Assembly (NCBI GenBank): GCA_900547095.1
Contig: URFG01000003.1
Span: 1 to 64,000, forward strand
DNA: 64,000 bases
Origin: an uncultured Oscillospiraceae bacterium
Lineage (GTDB): Bacteria; Bacillota; Clostridia; Oscillospirales; Acutalibacteraceae
Reading direction: 5' to 3'
The notes beneath the pieces are model-generated. The model had not been told where the DNA came from, ran no database searches, and saw nothing but the letters and a program-made list of their open reading frames with translations. Both the position numbers and the translations under genes were made by a program. Of the stretch, positions 56,042 to 64,000 are shown in pieces (positions within the stretch are counted from its first letter, which is position 1; every line of letters starts with the position of its first letter).

Positions 56042-57286
56042 ATGAAATTTGCAAAAACGGCAGTCAGAGCGACGGCGATTTTATTTGCCGTAATTTCTTT
56101 TGCTCTGTTTTTAACGCTTTATGTTATGAAAAAGGATGTGGCAACAAGCTATAAGGTAAATCCAGGAGAAAGCTTCAGCCTTGATTCAAAACTGCCTGTT
56201 ACGGCTGTTTATAAGGGCGCAAAATTCAGGCAGGTGTCGGCGTCGTCGGTCGGAGAAAAATATAATATCGATTTAAAGCTTTTCGGCTTTATTCCTTTTT
56301 CTTCAACCAATGTTGAGGTCGTCGATCCGTCGTATGTAACGGTGCTTGGAAACCCTTTCGGAATGAAGCTTTATACAAACGGCGTGCTTGTAATAGAAAC
56401 ATCAAGTGTTAACACATCAAACGGATCCGTTGATCCGGCGAAAGAAGCAGGACTTAAAGTCGGAGATTATATAGAAACGATCGACGGCATAAGCGTTAAC
56501 TGTAATGAAGATGTTTCGGAAATTGTTAGCGGCTCTGACGGCAAAGAACTTTCACTTAAAATAAACAGAAAGAAAAATTCGGTAGATCTTAAAATAAAAC
56601 CTGTTAAAGACAAGTCCGACGGAGTTTACAGAATAGGAGTTTGGGTAAGGGACAGCTCAGCGGGAATAGGCACTCTTACTTTTTACAGCCCGTCAGACAA
56701 TGTTATCTGCGGCCTCGGCCACGGAATATGCGATGAAGATACGGGAAGTCTGCTTGATCCGTCATCGGGAGAAATGGTCGGAGCGGAAATAATATCCGTA
56801 AACAAAGCGTCAAACGGCAATCCCGGCGAACTGAAAGGCAAATTCACCTTTTCTTCTTTAGCCGATATTGCCGCAAATAAATCAGACGGCGTATATGGTT
56901 TTTTAAAGGGCGAGATTAGTTTCGGCAACCTCACAAAGGTTGCGAACAAGCAGGAAGTAACCGACGGTGAAGCACAGATCTTATGCACGGTTTCAGGCGA
57001 ACAGCCTAAGCTTTATTCGTGCTGCATTAAAAAGAGAAACCTGACCTATCTTTCTAAAACTCAAAATCTTTTGGTGACTGTTACCGATCCCGAGCTTTTG
57101 GATAAGGCAGGCGGAATAGTGCAGGGAATGAGCGGGAGCCCGATAATTCAAAACGGCAAGCTTGTCGGAGCGGTGACGCACGTTCTTGTTGACGATCCTA
57201 AAACGGGTTACGGAATATTTGCCGAAAATATGTTAAAAGAGGCTAAAATGGCTGCAGATTCCAAAAAGCTTAAAAATGCGTCTTAA
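56042..57286 (+). CDS. spoIVB: SpoIVB peptidase
   Basis: A 414-residue sporulation serine protease of family S55: N-terminal membrane anchor (about 9-29), PDZ domain (AGLKVGDYIETIDGISV) and the peptidase domain with GHGICDEDTG and the catalytic Ser in MSGSPIIQNGKLVGAVTH. SpoIVB is made in the forespore and triggers sigma-K processing in B. subtilis. Its presence indicates a spore-forming lineage. GAGGGTGAT precedes the ATG. spo0A, the usual B. subtilis neighbour, is not beside it. Confidence 0.93.
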   Translation: MKFAKTAVRATAILFAVISFALFLTLYVMKKDVATSYKVNPGESFSLDSKLPVTAVYKGAKFRQVSASSVGEKYNIDLKLFGFIPFSSTNVEVVDPSYVTVLGNPFGMKLYTNGVLVIETSSVNTSNGSVDPAKEAGLKVGDYIETIDGISVNCNEDVSEIVSGSDGKELSLKINRKKNSVDLKIKPVKDKSDGVYRIGVWVRDSSAGIGTLTFYSPSDNVICGLGHGICDEDTGSLLDPSSGEMVGAEIISVNKASNGNPGELKGKFTFSSLADIAANKSDGVYGFLKGEISFGNLTKVANKQEVTDGEAQILCTVSGEQPKLYSCCIKKRNLTYLSKTQNLLVTVTDPELLDKAGGIVQGMSGSPIIQNGKLVGAVTHVLVDDPKTGYGIFAENMLKEAKMAADSKKLKNAS

Positions 57287-57296
57287 AATAATAAAA

Positions 57297-57338
57297 CTGC
57301 CGCGAAAAGATTTTTTCTTAACGCGGCAGAGTTTTTTA
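57297..57338 (+). terminator. Terminator after spoIVB
   Basis: CTGCCGCG / CGCGGCAG arms with an inner AAAAGA/TCTT stem, then GTTTTTT. Confidence 0.82.
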
Positions 57339-57368
57339 AGATATAATATTATTTAATAGGCAAAAATG

Positions 57369-57396
57369 TTGCTATAATTTTTAAATGTGGTATAAT
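57369..57396 (+). promoter_or_regulatory. Promoter of the alarmone synthetase gene
   Basis: TTGCTA at 57369-57374, 16-bp spacer, TATAAT at 57391-57396. A second -10-like TATAAT lies near 57434. Confidence 0.55.
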
Positions 57397-57471
57397 ATTA
57401 ATATTATGTTTTAAAAAAATCCACAATTGTGCTTTATAATATAGGTATATCATGTTTAAGAGGATGAAACA

Positions 57472-58173
57472 ATGGCACTATTTAATAAAAACGGAAAAAT
57501 AATCGAGCAGTTTCTTAAAAGCAAGATAAATGAAGACGAAATAAGGCTTTTGGCGCAGGAATATACAATACCTTTTAAAGAGCTTATGGCTTATTGCAGA
57601 TGCGCTATGATGGAAGTTTCAACAAAGTTTAATGTTTTAAACGAAGAACTTTCTTTGCAATATGACCGAAATCCGATAGAAAGCATTAAAACGAGGCTTA
57701 AATCTCCCGAAAGTATTCTTGAAAAATGCAAAAGAAAAAATATTCCTATTAATGCTAAAAGTATAGAAGATAATATTTATGATATCGCGGGAGTAAGAGT
57801 TATATGCGCTTTCCCGTCGGACATATATATGATGGCTGACGCACTTTTAAAGCAAGACGATATTAAGCTTATAAATATGAAAGATTATATAAAAAATCCT
57901 AAAGAAACGGGTTACAGAAGTCTTCATCTTATAGTGGAAATTCCGATTTTCTTGCACAATGAGAAAAAGTTTATGAAAGTTGAAGTCCAATTCAGAACTA
58001 TTTCTATGGACTGGTGGGCAACGCTTGAACATAAAATCAAGTACAAGAAAAACTATGAACTTACCAGCAATATTGAAGATGAGCTTAAGGAATGCGCAAG
58101 AGTAAGCGCTGAACTTGATAAAAAAATGGAACAGATACATAAAAATGTTGAAAAGTTTATTTCAATAGATTAA
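57472..58173 (+). CDS. Small alarmone synthetase (RelQ/YjbM-like GTP pyrophosphokinase)
   Basis: A 233-residue single-domain RelA/SpoT synthetase, lacking hydrolase, TGS and ACT domains. Motifs are IAGVRVICAF, ETGYRSLHLIVE and VEVQFRTISMDWWATLEHKIKY. It makes (p)ppGpp from GTP/GDP and ATP, independent of the ribosome. AAGAGGATG precedes the ATG. It lies 23 bp before the NAD synthetase gene, so the two may be cotranscribed. Confidence 0.92.
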   Translation: MALFNKNGKIIEQFLKSKINEDEIRLLAQEYTIPFKELMAYCRCAMMEVSTKFNVLNEELSLQYDRNPIESIKTRLKSPESILEKCKRKNIPINAKSIEDNIYDIAGVRVICAFPSDIYMMADALLKQDDIKLINMKDYIKNPKETGYRSLHLIVEIPIFLHNEKKFMKVEVQFRTISMDWWATLEHKIKYKKNYELTSNIEDELKECARVSAELDKKMEQIHKNVEKFISID

Positions 58174-58196
58174 AATCAGATTTAAGGAGAGATAAT

Positions 58197-60128
58197 ATGC
58201 AGGATTTTATAAGAGTTGCAGCGGCAGTACCCGACGCGGCGGTAGCCGACCCTTTAAAGAACACCGAGAATATTCTGAATTCGGCTTTTAAAGCGGCGCA
58301 AAGCAATCCGGATATTATAGTTTTCCCAGAGCTTTGCATAACAGGATATACCTGCGCCGATCTTTTCTTTAATAATAACCTTTTGTCATCTGCAATAACC
58401 GGACTTAAGGAAACAGCGGAAAAAACAAAGGAAATAAGATCTGTAATAGCTGTAGGTCTGCCTATAGGTATCAGCGGCAGGCTCTATAACTGCGCCGCAG
58501 TTATTTTCGGCGGAAAGATACTCGGTATTGTCCCAAAAACCTATATCCCTACCTATAATGAATTTTATGAGGGCAGGTGGTTTTCTTCTGGATCAGAGCT
58601 ATTAAATGGCGAAATTTCTTTGCCTTTTGCCGATTATAAAATACCTGTCGGAACAGATTTGATATTTGATACAGGTTCATTTAAATTCGGCTGCGAGATA
58701 TGCGAGGATCTTTGGGCTGCTGTTCCGCCCGGAAATATTCTCTCGCTTGCGGGAGCAGAGGTAATATTAAACCTTTCTGCCAGCAATGAAACCATTTCTA
58801 AAAGAAATTATCGCAGAAATCTTATCAGCCAGCAGTCGGCATCAAGCCTTAATGCTTATGTATATGTGTCGGCAGGCTGTAAGGAATCTACGACCGATCT
58901 TATTTTTTCAGGCCATAGCTTGGTCTGCGAAAACGGAAGAATTATTGCTGAAAACAAGAAAAAGATAGATACCGATTATGTGCTTATCAGCGATATAGAT
59001 CTCGGCAAGATCCGCACGGATAGGTATAAGATAAAAACCTTTTCACAATCGGCAAGCCTTAATCTTAAAAATAAAAATTTCAGAACAGTTAATATTGATT
59101 CGGATAAAAAGGAAAATGACGCTTTATTTTACTCTGTCTTTAAATATCCTTTCGTTCCCGAGTCTGAAAAGGACCGTGCACAAAGGTGTATGGAAATTTT
59201 CGAAATGCAGGTTATGGGGCTTAAAAAGCGAATGGAAATAACCAAAAGCTTTCCTGTGATCGGCGTTTCGGGTGGTCTTGATTCAACGCTTGCACTTCTT
59301 GTAAGCACAAGAGCCGCCGCCCTTTCGGGACTTGATCCAAAATCTGTCACGGGTATCACAATGCCCGCTTTCGGAACTACCGACCGCACTCATTCAAACT
59401 CCGTTAAGCTTATGGAGAAATTAGGGGTTAATTCTGTAGAAATTCCGATAAGCAACGCCGTTATGCAGCATTTTAAGGATATCGGGCAGGATCCGGAAAA
59501 GAAGGACCTCACTTATGAAAACTCTCAGGCAAGAGAGCGCACGCAGGTGCTTATGGATTATGCCGGAAAATCTCACGGCTTTGTTGTCGGCACGGGCGAT
59601 TTAAGCGAACTTGCCCTCGGGTGGTGCACCTATAATGCCGATCATATGAGTATGTACGGTGTGAATTCCTCCGTTCCTAAAACTCTTATAAGATGGATGA
59701 TAGACAGTATAATAGAAAACAATATTTTTGAAAACTGCAAAGAGGTTTTAAAAGATATTTTAGATACTCCCGTAAGCCCCGAGCTTCTTCCTCCTGATGA
59801 AAACGGGAAAATAGCTCAGCAAACTGAGGAAATCGTCGGTCCGTATGCTCTCCACGATTTTTTCCTTTATTATTTTGTAAGATTCGGATTTGATCCGAAA
59901 AAAATATATGATCTGGCACTCTTGGCATTTAAAGGGGAATATGATAGCAATACTATAAAAAAATGGCTTATTGTTTTCCTTAAGAGATTTTTCTCACAGC
60001 AGTTTAAAAGAAGCTGCTTGCCTGACGGCGTTAAGATAGGAAGTATTTGTCTTTCCCCCAGAGGCGATTGGCGAATGCCGAGCGATGCCGAGGCGGAGAT
60101 ATGGATAAAACAGGCAGAAGAGCTTTAA
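58197..60128 (+). CDS. nadE: Glutamine-dependent NAD(+) synthetase
   Basis: A 643-residue two-domain enzyme. The N-terminal nitrilase-like glutaminase has the triad Glu in FPELCITGY, Lys in VPKTYIP and Cys in CEICED; the C-terminal synthetase has the PP-loop SGGLDSTLAL and GTGDLSELALG. It amidates deamido-NAD to NAD. Length is normal for the long form. AAGGAGAG precedes the ATG. Confidence 0.95.
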   Translation: MQDFIRVAAAVPDAAVADPLKNTENILNSAFKAAQSNPDIIVFPELCITGYTCADLFFNNNLLSSAITGLKETAEKTKEIRSVIAVGLPIGISGRLYNCAAVIFGGKILGIVPKTYIPTYNEFYEGRWFSSGSELLNGEISLPFADYKIPVGTDLIFDTGSFKFGCEICEDLWAAVPPGNILSLAGAEVILNLSASNETISKRNYRRNLISQQSASSLNAYVYVSAGCKESTTDLIFSGHSLVCENGRIIAENKKKIDTDYVLISDIDLGKIRTDRYKIKTFSQSASLNLKNKNFRTVNIDSDKKENDALFYSVFKYPFVPESEKDRAQRCMEIFEMQVMGLKKRMEITKSFPVIGVSGGLDSTLALLVSTRAAALSGLDPKSVTGITMPAFGTTDRTHSNSVKLMEKLGVNSVEIPISNAVMQHFKDIGQDPEKKDLTYENSQARERTQVLMDYAGKSHGFVVGTGDLSELALGWCTYNADHMSMYGVNSSVPKTLIRWMIDSIIENNIFENCKEVLKDILDTPVSPELLPPDENGKIAQQTEEIVGPYALHDFFLYYFVRFGFDPKKIYDLALLAFKGEYDSNTIKKWLIVFLKRFFSQQFKRSCLPDGVKIGSICLSPRGDWRMPSDAEAEIWIKQAEEL

Positions 60129-60153
60129 TAGAATTTGAATAAACTGTCAGTAG

Positions 60154-60188
60154 AAAGCGACTCTAACATCGGTAGAGCCGCTTTTTAA
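60154..60188 (+). terminator. Terminator after nadE
   Basis: AAAGCGACTCT / AGAGCCGCTTT arms (one mismatch), 9-nt loop, TTT tail. Confidence 0.7.
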
Positions 60189-60279
60189 ACGGTAGATTGA
60201 AAAAATTTTAATTTACCATAAAATGTTTATAAAGCGATTTTTATTTAAAAGCCGCTTTAAAAATTTAAAAGGTGATAAT

Positions 60280-61137
60280 ATGATAACTTTGTTTACCGAT
60301 ACTTCGGCAAATCTTACAAAAAATATAACGGATGAATATAATATAAAAGTCATTCCTTTCGGCTATACCGTAAACGGTGAAGAGATATCTTATAAAGATA
60401 CGGTCGATTTTGACGGAAAGAAATTTTATGACGCTATGCGCGGCGGTGCAGATGTAAAAACATCAATGATAAATATTTCTTTGATTTCCGAATCTTTGGA
60501 AGAAGAATTAAATCAGGGTAACGATGTTATTTATATCACAATGTCGGGCGGCATAAGCGGCACGGCTCATTCGGCAAAGCTTGCCGCGGAAGAATTAAGA
60601 GAAGAATATAAAGAAAGAAAAATAGCCGTGATAAATTCTCTTGCCGCCTCTTTAGGTGAGGGACTTCAGGTAATAAGAGCCGCAAAATATTTAAAAGCGG
60701 GCGCAAGCTTCGAAGAGATTGTAAATTACTGTGAAGATATGAAAAATAAAATATGTCAGTATTTCACTGTCGATGATCTTGAATATTTAAAGCGCGGAGG
60801 AAGAATAAGTCACCTTGCAAGCGCGGTTGGCACAGTTCTTAAAATAAAGCCGGTTTTAAGAGGTGACGAAGATGGAAAAATCGTTATGTGCGCAAAGATA
60901 CGCGGCAGAAAAAATGCGCTTTCATCACTTGCTGATTATTATGAAAAACTGTGCGAGGATAAATCTTCGGATATAGGAATTGCTCATGCCGATGATGAAA
61001 GCGACGCTTCCCACTTACTTGAGATCTTAAAAGAAAGAGGCTTTAAGGGAAATTGCATTACTGTTTGTTATGAACCCGTGACCGGCGCTCATGTAGGCCC
61101 CGGAACGGTCGCGCTTTTCTTCTTTAAGAATATGTGA
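60280..61137 (+). CDS. DegV family fatty-acid-binding protein
   Basis: A 285-residue DegV protein: N-terminal TDTSANLT, KTSMINISLIS (fatty-acid contact loop), MSGGISGT, DDLEYLKRGGRIS and the C-terminal GAHVGPGTVALFF. DegV/FakB proteins present fatty acids to a kinase for phospholipid synthesis; no FakA is nearby. AAAGGTGATAAT precedes this ATG; a longer in-frame start 57 nt upstream has no ribosome site. Confidence 0.92.
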   Translation: MITLFTDTSANLTKNITDEYNIKVIPFGYTVNGEEISYKDTVDFDGKKFYDAMRGGADVKTSMINISLISESLEEELNQGNDVIYITMSGGISGTAHSAKLAAEELREEYKERKIAVINSLAASLGEGLQVIRAAKYLKAGASFEEIVNYCEDMKNKICQYFTVDDLEYLKRGGRISHLASAVGTVLKIKPVLRGDEDGKIVMCAKIRGRKNALSSLADYYEKLCEDKSSDIGIAHADDESDASHLLEILKERGFKGNCITVCYEPVTGAHVGPGTVALFFFKNM

Positions 61138-61140
61138 TAA

Positions 61141-61172
61141 AAAAGACGGCAATCATTCGCCGTCTTTTATTC
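61141..61172. terminator. Bidirectional terminator between the DegV and deacetylase genes
   Basis: AAAAGACGGC / GCCGTCTTTT, 10-bp arms, 8-nt loop; it overlaps the stop of the convergent gene. Confidence 0.88.
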
Positions 61173-61914
61173 TGCACTGAGTTCCGTCGTGCTTTATTTC
61201 ATAATTTTCTTTATAAATAAGGTCGCTTATAAATACGAATTCATAGCCCTCGTCTTTTAAGCATTTTAAAATCGTGGGGAGAGCCTCGGGAGTGTGGTCG
61301 GCGTCGTTATGGAATAAAACGATACTGCCGTTCGTCACTTTTGAAGTCACCCTTTTGCAAATGCTGTCGGGAGTTGCGCTGTCTTTCCAGTCAAGACTGT
61401 CTACCGACCACTGAATTGCGTGCATTCTTTCGTTTTCAACAGCCTCTACCACGCAGTTATCGTAATCGCCGTAAGGAGGTCTGAAAAGGGTGGGGCACTT
61501 GCCTGTGACGCTTTTGATTTTTTCGTTGCAGGTTTCAATTTCATTTTTCATTTGCTCTGTGGAAAGCTTTGTCATATAAGGGTGGGAATTAGAATGGTTT
61601 TGTATCTGATGGCCTGCTTTATCCAACGCTTCTACCGATTCGGGGTATTTATCCACCCAACTGCCGACCACGAAAAATGTGGCGGGAACATTATATTCTT
61701 TTAAAATATCTATGAGCGTCTGAGTATCGTCATTGCCCCAAGCCGCGTCAAATGAAATCGCGATCTGCTTTTTATCGGTTTCAATGCAGTAAATAGGCAG
61801 TTTGGTTTCCTTTGCCGCAAAAGCCGCCGTTGATCCTATTGCTATTATAATGGTGCTGAGCAGTACTCCGAAGCTTAGCATCAGCTGTTTTTTACTTAAA
61901 ATAAAGCATTTCAT
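61153..61914 (-). CDS. Polysaccharide deacetylase, PdaB-like
   Basis: A 253-residue protein with an N-terminal signal/anchor (about 11-34) and a NodB domain: ISFDAAWGNDDT (metal Asp pair), HSNSH (His pair), RPPYGDYD and HNDADHTPEALP. The SFDAAWG form is characteristic of PdaB-type sporulation deacetylases. It probably acts on peptidoglycan or related glycan outside the membrane. It follows the NIF3 gene on the same strand, separated by a hairpin. Confidence 0.9.
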   Translation of the reverse strand: MKCFILSKKQLMLSFGVLLSTIIIAIGSTAAFAAKETKLPIYCIETDKKQIAISFDAAWGNDDTQTLIDILKEYNVPATFFVVGSWVDKYPESVEALDKAGHQIQNHSNSHPYMTKLSTEQMKNEIETCNEKIKSVTGKCPTLFRPPYGDYDNCVVEAVENERMHAIQWSVDSLDWKDSATPDSICKRVTSKVTNGSIVLFHNDADHTPEALPTILKCLKDEGYEFVFISDLIYKENYEIKHDGTQCRIKDGE

Positions 61915-61920
61915 AAAATT

Positions 61921-61962
61921 AGCCCGCCTTTCACATACTTAAATATATGAAAGCGGGCTTGT
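61921..61962 (-). terminator. Hairpin between the NIF3 and deacetylase genes
   Basis: Minus-strand AGCCCGCTTTCATATA and its near-complement (one bulged C) form a long stem, followed by AATTTTATG. It may be a partial terminator. Confidence 0.6.
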
Positions 61963-61963
61963 A

Positions 61964-62713
61964 TTATATGTGCAATATATTTTCGTTATTTATTAAAATA
62001 AATTCCACATCTTTAAAATTTTCACCGAGCAGATTTTTAAGAGGCTCGAGTATTACATTTTCCGTCGCATAGTGGCCTGCGTCAAAAAGAGATATTTCCG
62101 CATTTTGAGCGTCAATAAATACATTGTGCTTAACATCGGCTGTCAAAAGCGCGTCAAAATTTTCTTTTATGGCTTCGCTTAGATAATCTCCGCCTGATCC
62201 CGAGCAGACGAGTATTCTTTTTAAGTCTGCTTTACCGGGAACATATCTTACAGATGTATCGAGCTTTTGTGAGAGCAGTTTTGCAAAAGACTTTGGAGAT
62301 AAGCTGTCGGTTTCGCCCTCACGGAGGGTAAATCCGTCGAAAGCTGTAAAAGGCTTAATATTTTTAAGACCGATTTTTTTGCAAAGCTCGTCGCTTACTC
62401 CGCCGTCTGCAATATCCAAGTTCGTGTGGCAGGATATTACGCCTATACCTGATTTAACGCAGCCGAAAACAACGCTTTGTGCGGTAACGCTCTTGATACC
62501 GTTAAAAATCACGGGGTGGTGTGTAATAATAAGATCCGCTGATAAAGCTTCCGCTTTTTTAAGCACTTCTTTATTGCAGTCAAGAGCTATAACCGCTTTT
62601 TTTACCTGCGCGTTTTTATCTCCTATCAGGATACCCGTGTTGTCAAAATCAAGCGAGGTATCAAAAGGGAAACGGCGATCCAAAAAATCATAAATATCTT
62701 GTAACTTTATCAT
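61964..62713 (-). CDS. NIF3/DUF34 family dinuclear metal-centre protein
   Basis: A 249-residue protein with the NIF3 metal ligands: THHPVIFNGIK (two His), SCHTNLDIADGG, and the C-terminal DAGHYATENVIL. NIF3 proteins are nearly universal hexamers proposed to act as GTP cyclohydrolase-like or cofactor-related enzymes; the role is unsettled. The start overlaps the glnS stop by 4 bp (ATGA), so it is translationally coupled to glnS. Confidence 0.92.
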   Translation of the reverse strand: MIKLQDIYDFLDRRFPFDTSLDFDNTGILIGDKNAQVKKAVIALDCNKEVLKKAEALSADLIITHHPVIFNGIKSVTAQSVVFGCVKSGIGVISCHTNLDIADGGVSDELCKKIGLKNIKPFTAFDGFTLREGETDSLSPKSFAKLLSQKLDTSVRYVPGKADLKRILVCSGSGGDYLSEAIKENFDALLTADVKHNVFIDAQNAEISLFDAGHYATENVILEPLKNLLGENFKDVEFILINNENILHI

Positions 62714-64000
62714 TTCTTTTTCACAAACGAGTCCTTAAGGGCAACGGTCCTGTTAAACACGAGATTATTTTCTTTAGAGTCTTTATCAACGCAGAAATAT
62801 CCCTGCCTCATAAATTGGAAAGTATCTCCGACCTTTGAACTTAAGAGCGATTTATCGACCTTGCAGTTTTTGATCTCTTTTAAGGAATCTTTATTTAAGT
62901 TTTCCGCAAAGGAGGAAACACCCTCTTCATCGCTCGGATTTTCAACATTGAAAAGCCTGTCGTAAAGTCTTACGGTCACATCGGCACAGTCCACGGCGCT
63001 TACCCAATGAAGCGTGCCTTTTACCTTTCTGCCGTCGGGAGAATCTCCGCCTTTGGTTTCGGGATCATAAGTGCAGTGAACTGCGGTGATATTACCGTTT
63101 TCATCCGTTTCGTGAGAAGCATATTTAATATAATAAGCACCTTTTAAGCGGACTTCCTTTTCGGGGCAGAGCCTGAAATACTTTCCGGGAGGATCAAGCA
63201 TAAAGTCGCTTTTTTCAATATATATTTCTTTTGAAAATGTCACGCTGCTTTTGCCTGCAGACGGATCGCTCGGGTTTTTATCGAACTCTATCTTTTCCGT
63301 TTTATTCTCATCATAATTATCTATAATGATCTTAAGCGGATCGATAACAGCCATTGCGCGCTCTGCGTGCTCATTAAGATAATCGCGCACGCAGGATTCG
63401 AGCAGGGCATAATCGATAACGCTGTAGGCTTTGGATACTCCTATTTTATCGACAAACGCTCTGACAGCCTGCGCCGGATAACCTCTTCTTCTCATTCCGC
63501 AAAGAGTGGCCATTCTCGGATCGTCCCATCCTGTTACAAGCTTATCGTTTACAAGCTTCAAGCATTTTCTTTTGCTTGTAAGAGTGTAATTTACATTCAT
63601 TCTTGCAAACTCTATCTGTCTGGGAGGATTTTTGATGTCCGCGGCTTTTAAAACCCAGTCGTAAAGCGGGCGGTGGTTTTCAAATTCAAGAGAGCATAAT
63701 GAATGTGTAACTCCCTCTTTGGCGTCGCTTAAAGGGTGCGCAAAATCATACATCGGATAAACGCACCATTTATCGCCAGTTCTGTGATGGGTGGCTTTAA
63801 GAATTCTGTAAATTACGGGATCTCTCATATTGAGATTCGGAGAAGCCATATCGATTTTTGCTCTTAAAACCATTGAGCCTTCTTCAAATTCGCCTTTTGT
63901 CATTTTAAGGAAAAGCTCTTTGTTTTCTTCTATAGGGCGGTTTCTGTAAGGGCTCTCGATTCCGGGCTCTGTTAAAGTTCCGCGCATTTCACGGATTTTA
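62710..64000 (-). CDS. glnS: Glutaminyl-tRNA synthetase, 5' end outside the window
   Basis: The frame stays open to the right edge; an in-frame ATG at 63987 is internal, as KIRE before it continues the family sequence IREMRGTLTEPG. About 430 C-terminal residues are present: catalytic segment MASPNLNMRDPVIYRI, HPLSDAKEGVTHSLCSLEF, and the anticodon-binding beta-barrels. The enzyme charges tRNA-Gln. The N-terminal HIGH-containing part lies beyond the window. Having GlnRS suggests that tRNA-Gln need not be made through GatCAB. Confidence 0.95.
   Translation of the reverse strand, partial: KIREMRGTLTEPGIESPYRNRPIEENKELFLKMTKGEFEEGSMVLRAKIDMASPNLNMRDPVIYRILKATHHRTGDKWCVYPMYDFAHPLSDAKEGVTHSLCSLEFENHRPLYDWVLKAADIKNPPRQIEFARMNVNYTLTSKRKCLKLVNDKLVTGWDDPRMATLCGMRRRGYPAQAVRAFVDKIGVSKAYSVIDYALLESCVRDYLNEHAERAMAVIDPLKIIIDNYDENKTEKIEFDKNPSDPSAGKSSVTFSKEIYIEKSDFMLDPPGKYFRLCPEKEVRLKGAYYIKYASHETDENGNITAVHCTYDPETKGGDSPDGRKVKGTLHWVSAVDCADVTVRLYDRLFNVENPSDEEGVSSFAENLNKDSLKEIKNCKVDKSLLSSKVGDTFQFMRQGYFCVDKDSKENNLVFNRTVALKDSFVKKK

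Noticed and set aside
1..64000. CRISPR array
   Set aside because: No regularly spaced direct repeats of 24-40 bp and no cas genes were seen on reading the window.
1..64000. rRNA genes or canonical insertion sequences with transposase
   Set aside because: No rRNA-like sequence and no DDE transposase gene were found; the only transposon-linked gene is the TnpV homologue.

Overview
The window is a stretch of chromosome from a low-GC, anaerobic, endospore-forming Firmicute of the class Clostridia, most like an Oscillospiraceae/Ruminococcaceae gut commensal. The evidence is the combination of SpoIVB and a SigH-type sigma factor (sporulation lineage), an FprA flavodiiron protein and FeoAAB ferrous iron uptake (anaerobic life), TTGACA/TATAAT promoters with AGGAGG-like ribosome binding sites, and a TnpV-type accessory protein typical of gut Firmicute mobile elements. 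No species can be named from the sequence alone.

Layout. 1-8.7 kb: TM2 protein, TRIC-type channel, BrnQ, a feoA-feoA-feoB-FeoB-associated operon behind a promoter with twin dyad operators, a remnant of an FtsX-like permease, a metal-binding HMA protein, ThrH, and a polysaccharide deacetylase whose start region looks frameshifted. 8.7-18.2 kb: glycogen/alpha-glucan use (GlgP plus a GH13 enzyme), AzlCD amino-acid exporter, FprA, tRNA-Ala(GGC), and a GH31 glycosidase divergent from an AraC-type regulator. 18.2-21.1 kb: an SOS mutagenesis cassette (Y-family polymerase plus YolD) under a perfect LexA box, then an ECF S component and a YwlG homologue.

21.2-29.3 kb is an integrated mobile element. 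A large serine recombinase at the left end and tRNA-Leu(CAG) at the right end share the core TTTGGTGC, and the recombinase C-terminus appears to be encoded by what was once the tRNA-Leu terminator. The cargo is a defence island: controller protein, TdeIII-like restriction endonuclease, DNA methyltransferase and HNH endonuclease on the plus strand, facing an XRE regulator plus D12-class adenine methylase on the minus strand, followed by an ApeA-like HEPN protein. Degenerate, palindrome-rich inverted modules flank the cargo.

29.5-64 kb is mostly conserved core: htpG (structured leader), a U32 peptidase, rpoB-rpoC (possible attenuator leader), cardiolipin synthase, a GntR-ABC-permease operon, a deoxyribonucleoside salvage operon (deoC, PNP, cdd, pyrimidine phosphorylase) converging on a phosphohexomutase, then a SigH-like sigma gene followed by a non-canonical tRNA-like sequence and a four-CxxC zinc-ribbon gene. 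A two-component system with an HtrA protease and SpoIVB follows, then a small alarmone synthetase, NAD synthetase, DegV, a PdaB-like deacetylase, NIF3 and the 3' part of glnS running off the right edge.

The observations most worth following up are the tRNA-like element between the sigma and zinc-ribbon genes, the mobile element with its HEPN/R-M cargo and tRNA-derived recombinase tail, and the paired start/frame oddities in the deacetylase and YolD genes. All calls rest on reading the sequence and on family knowledge; no database search was run.
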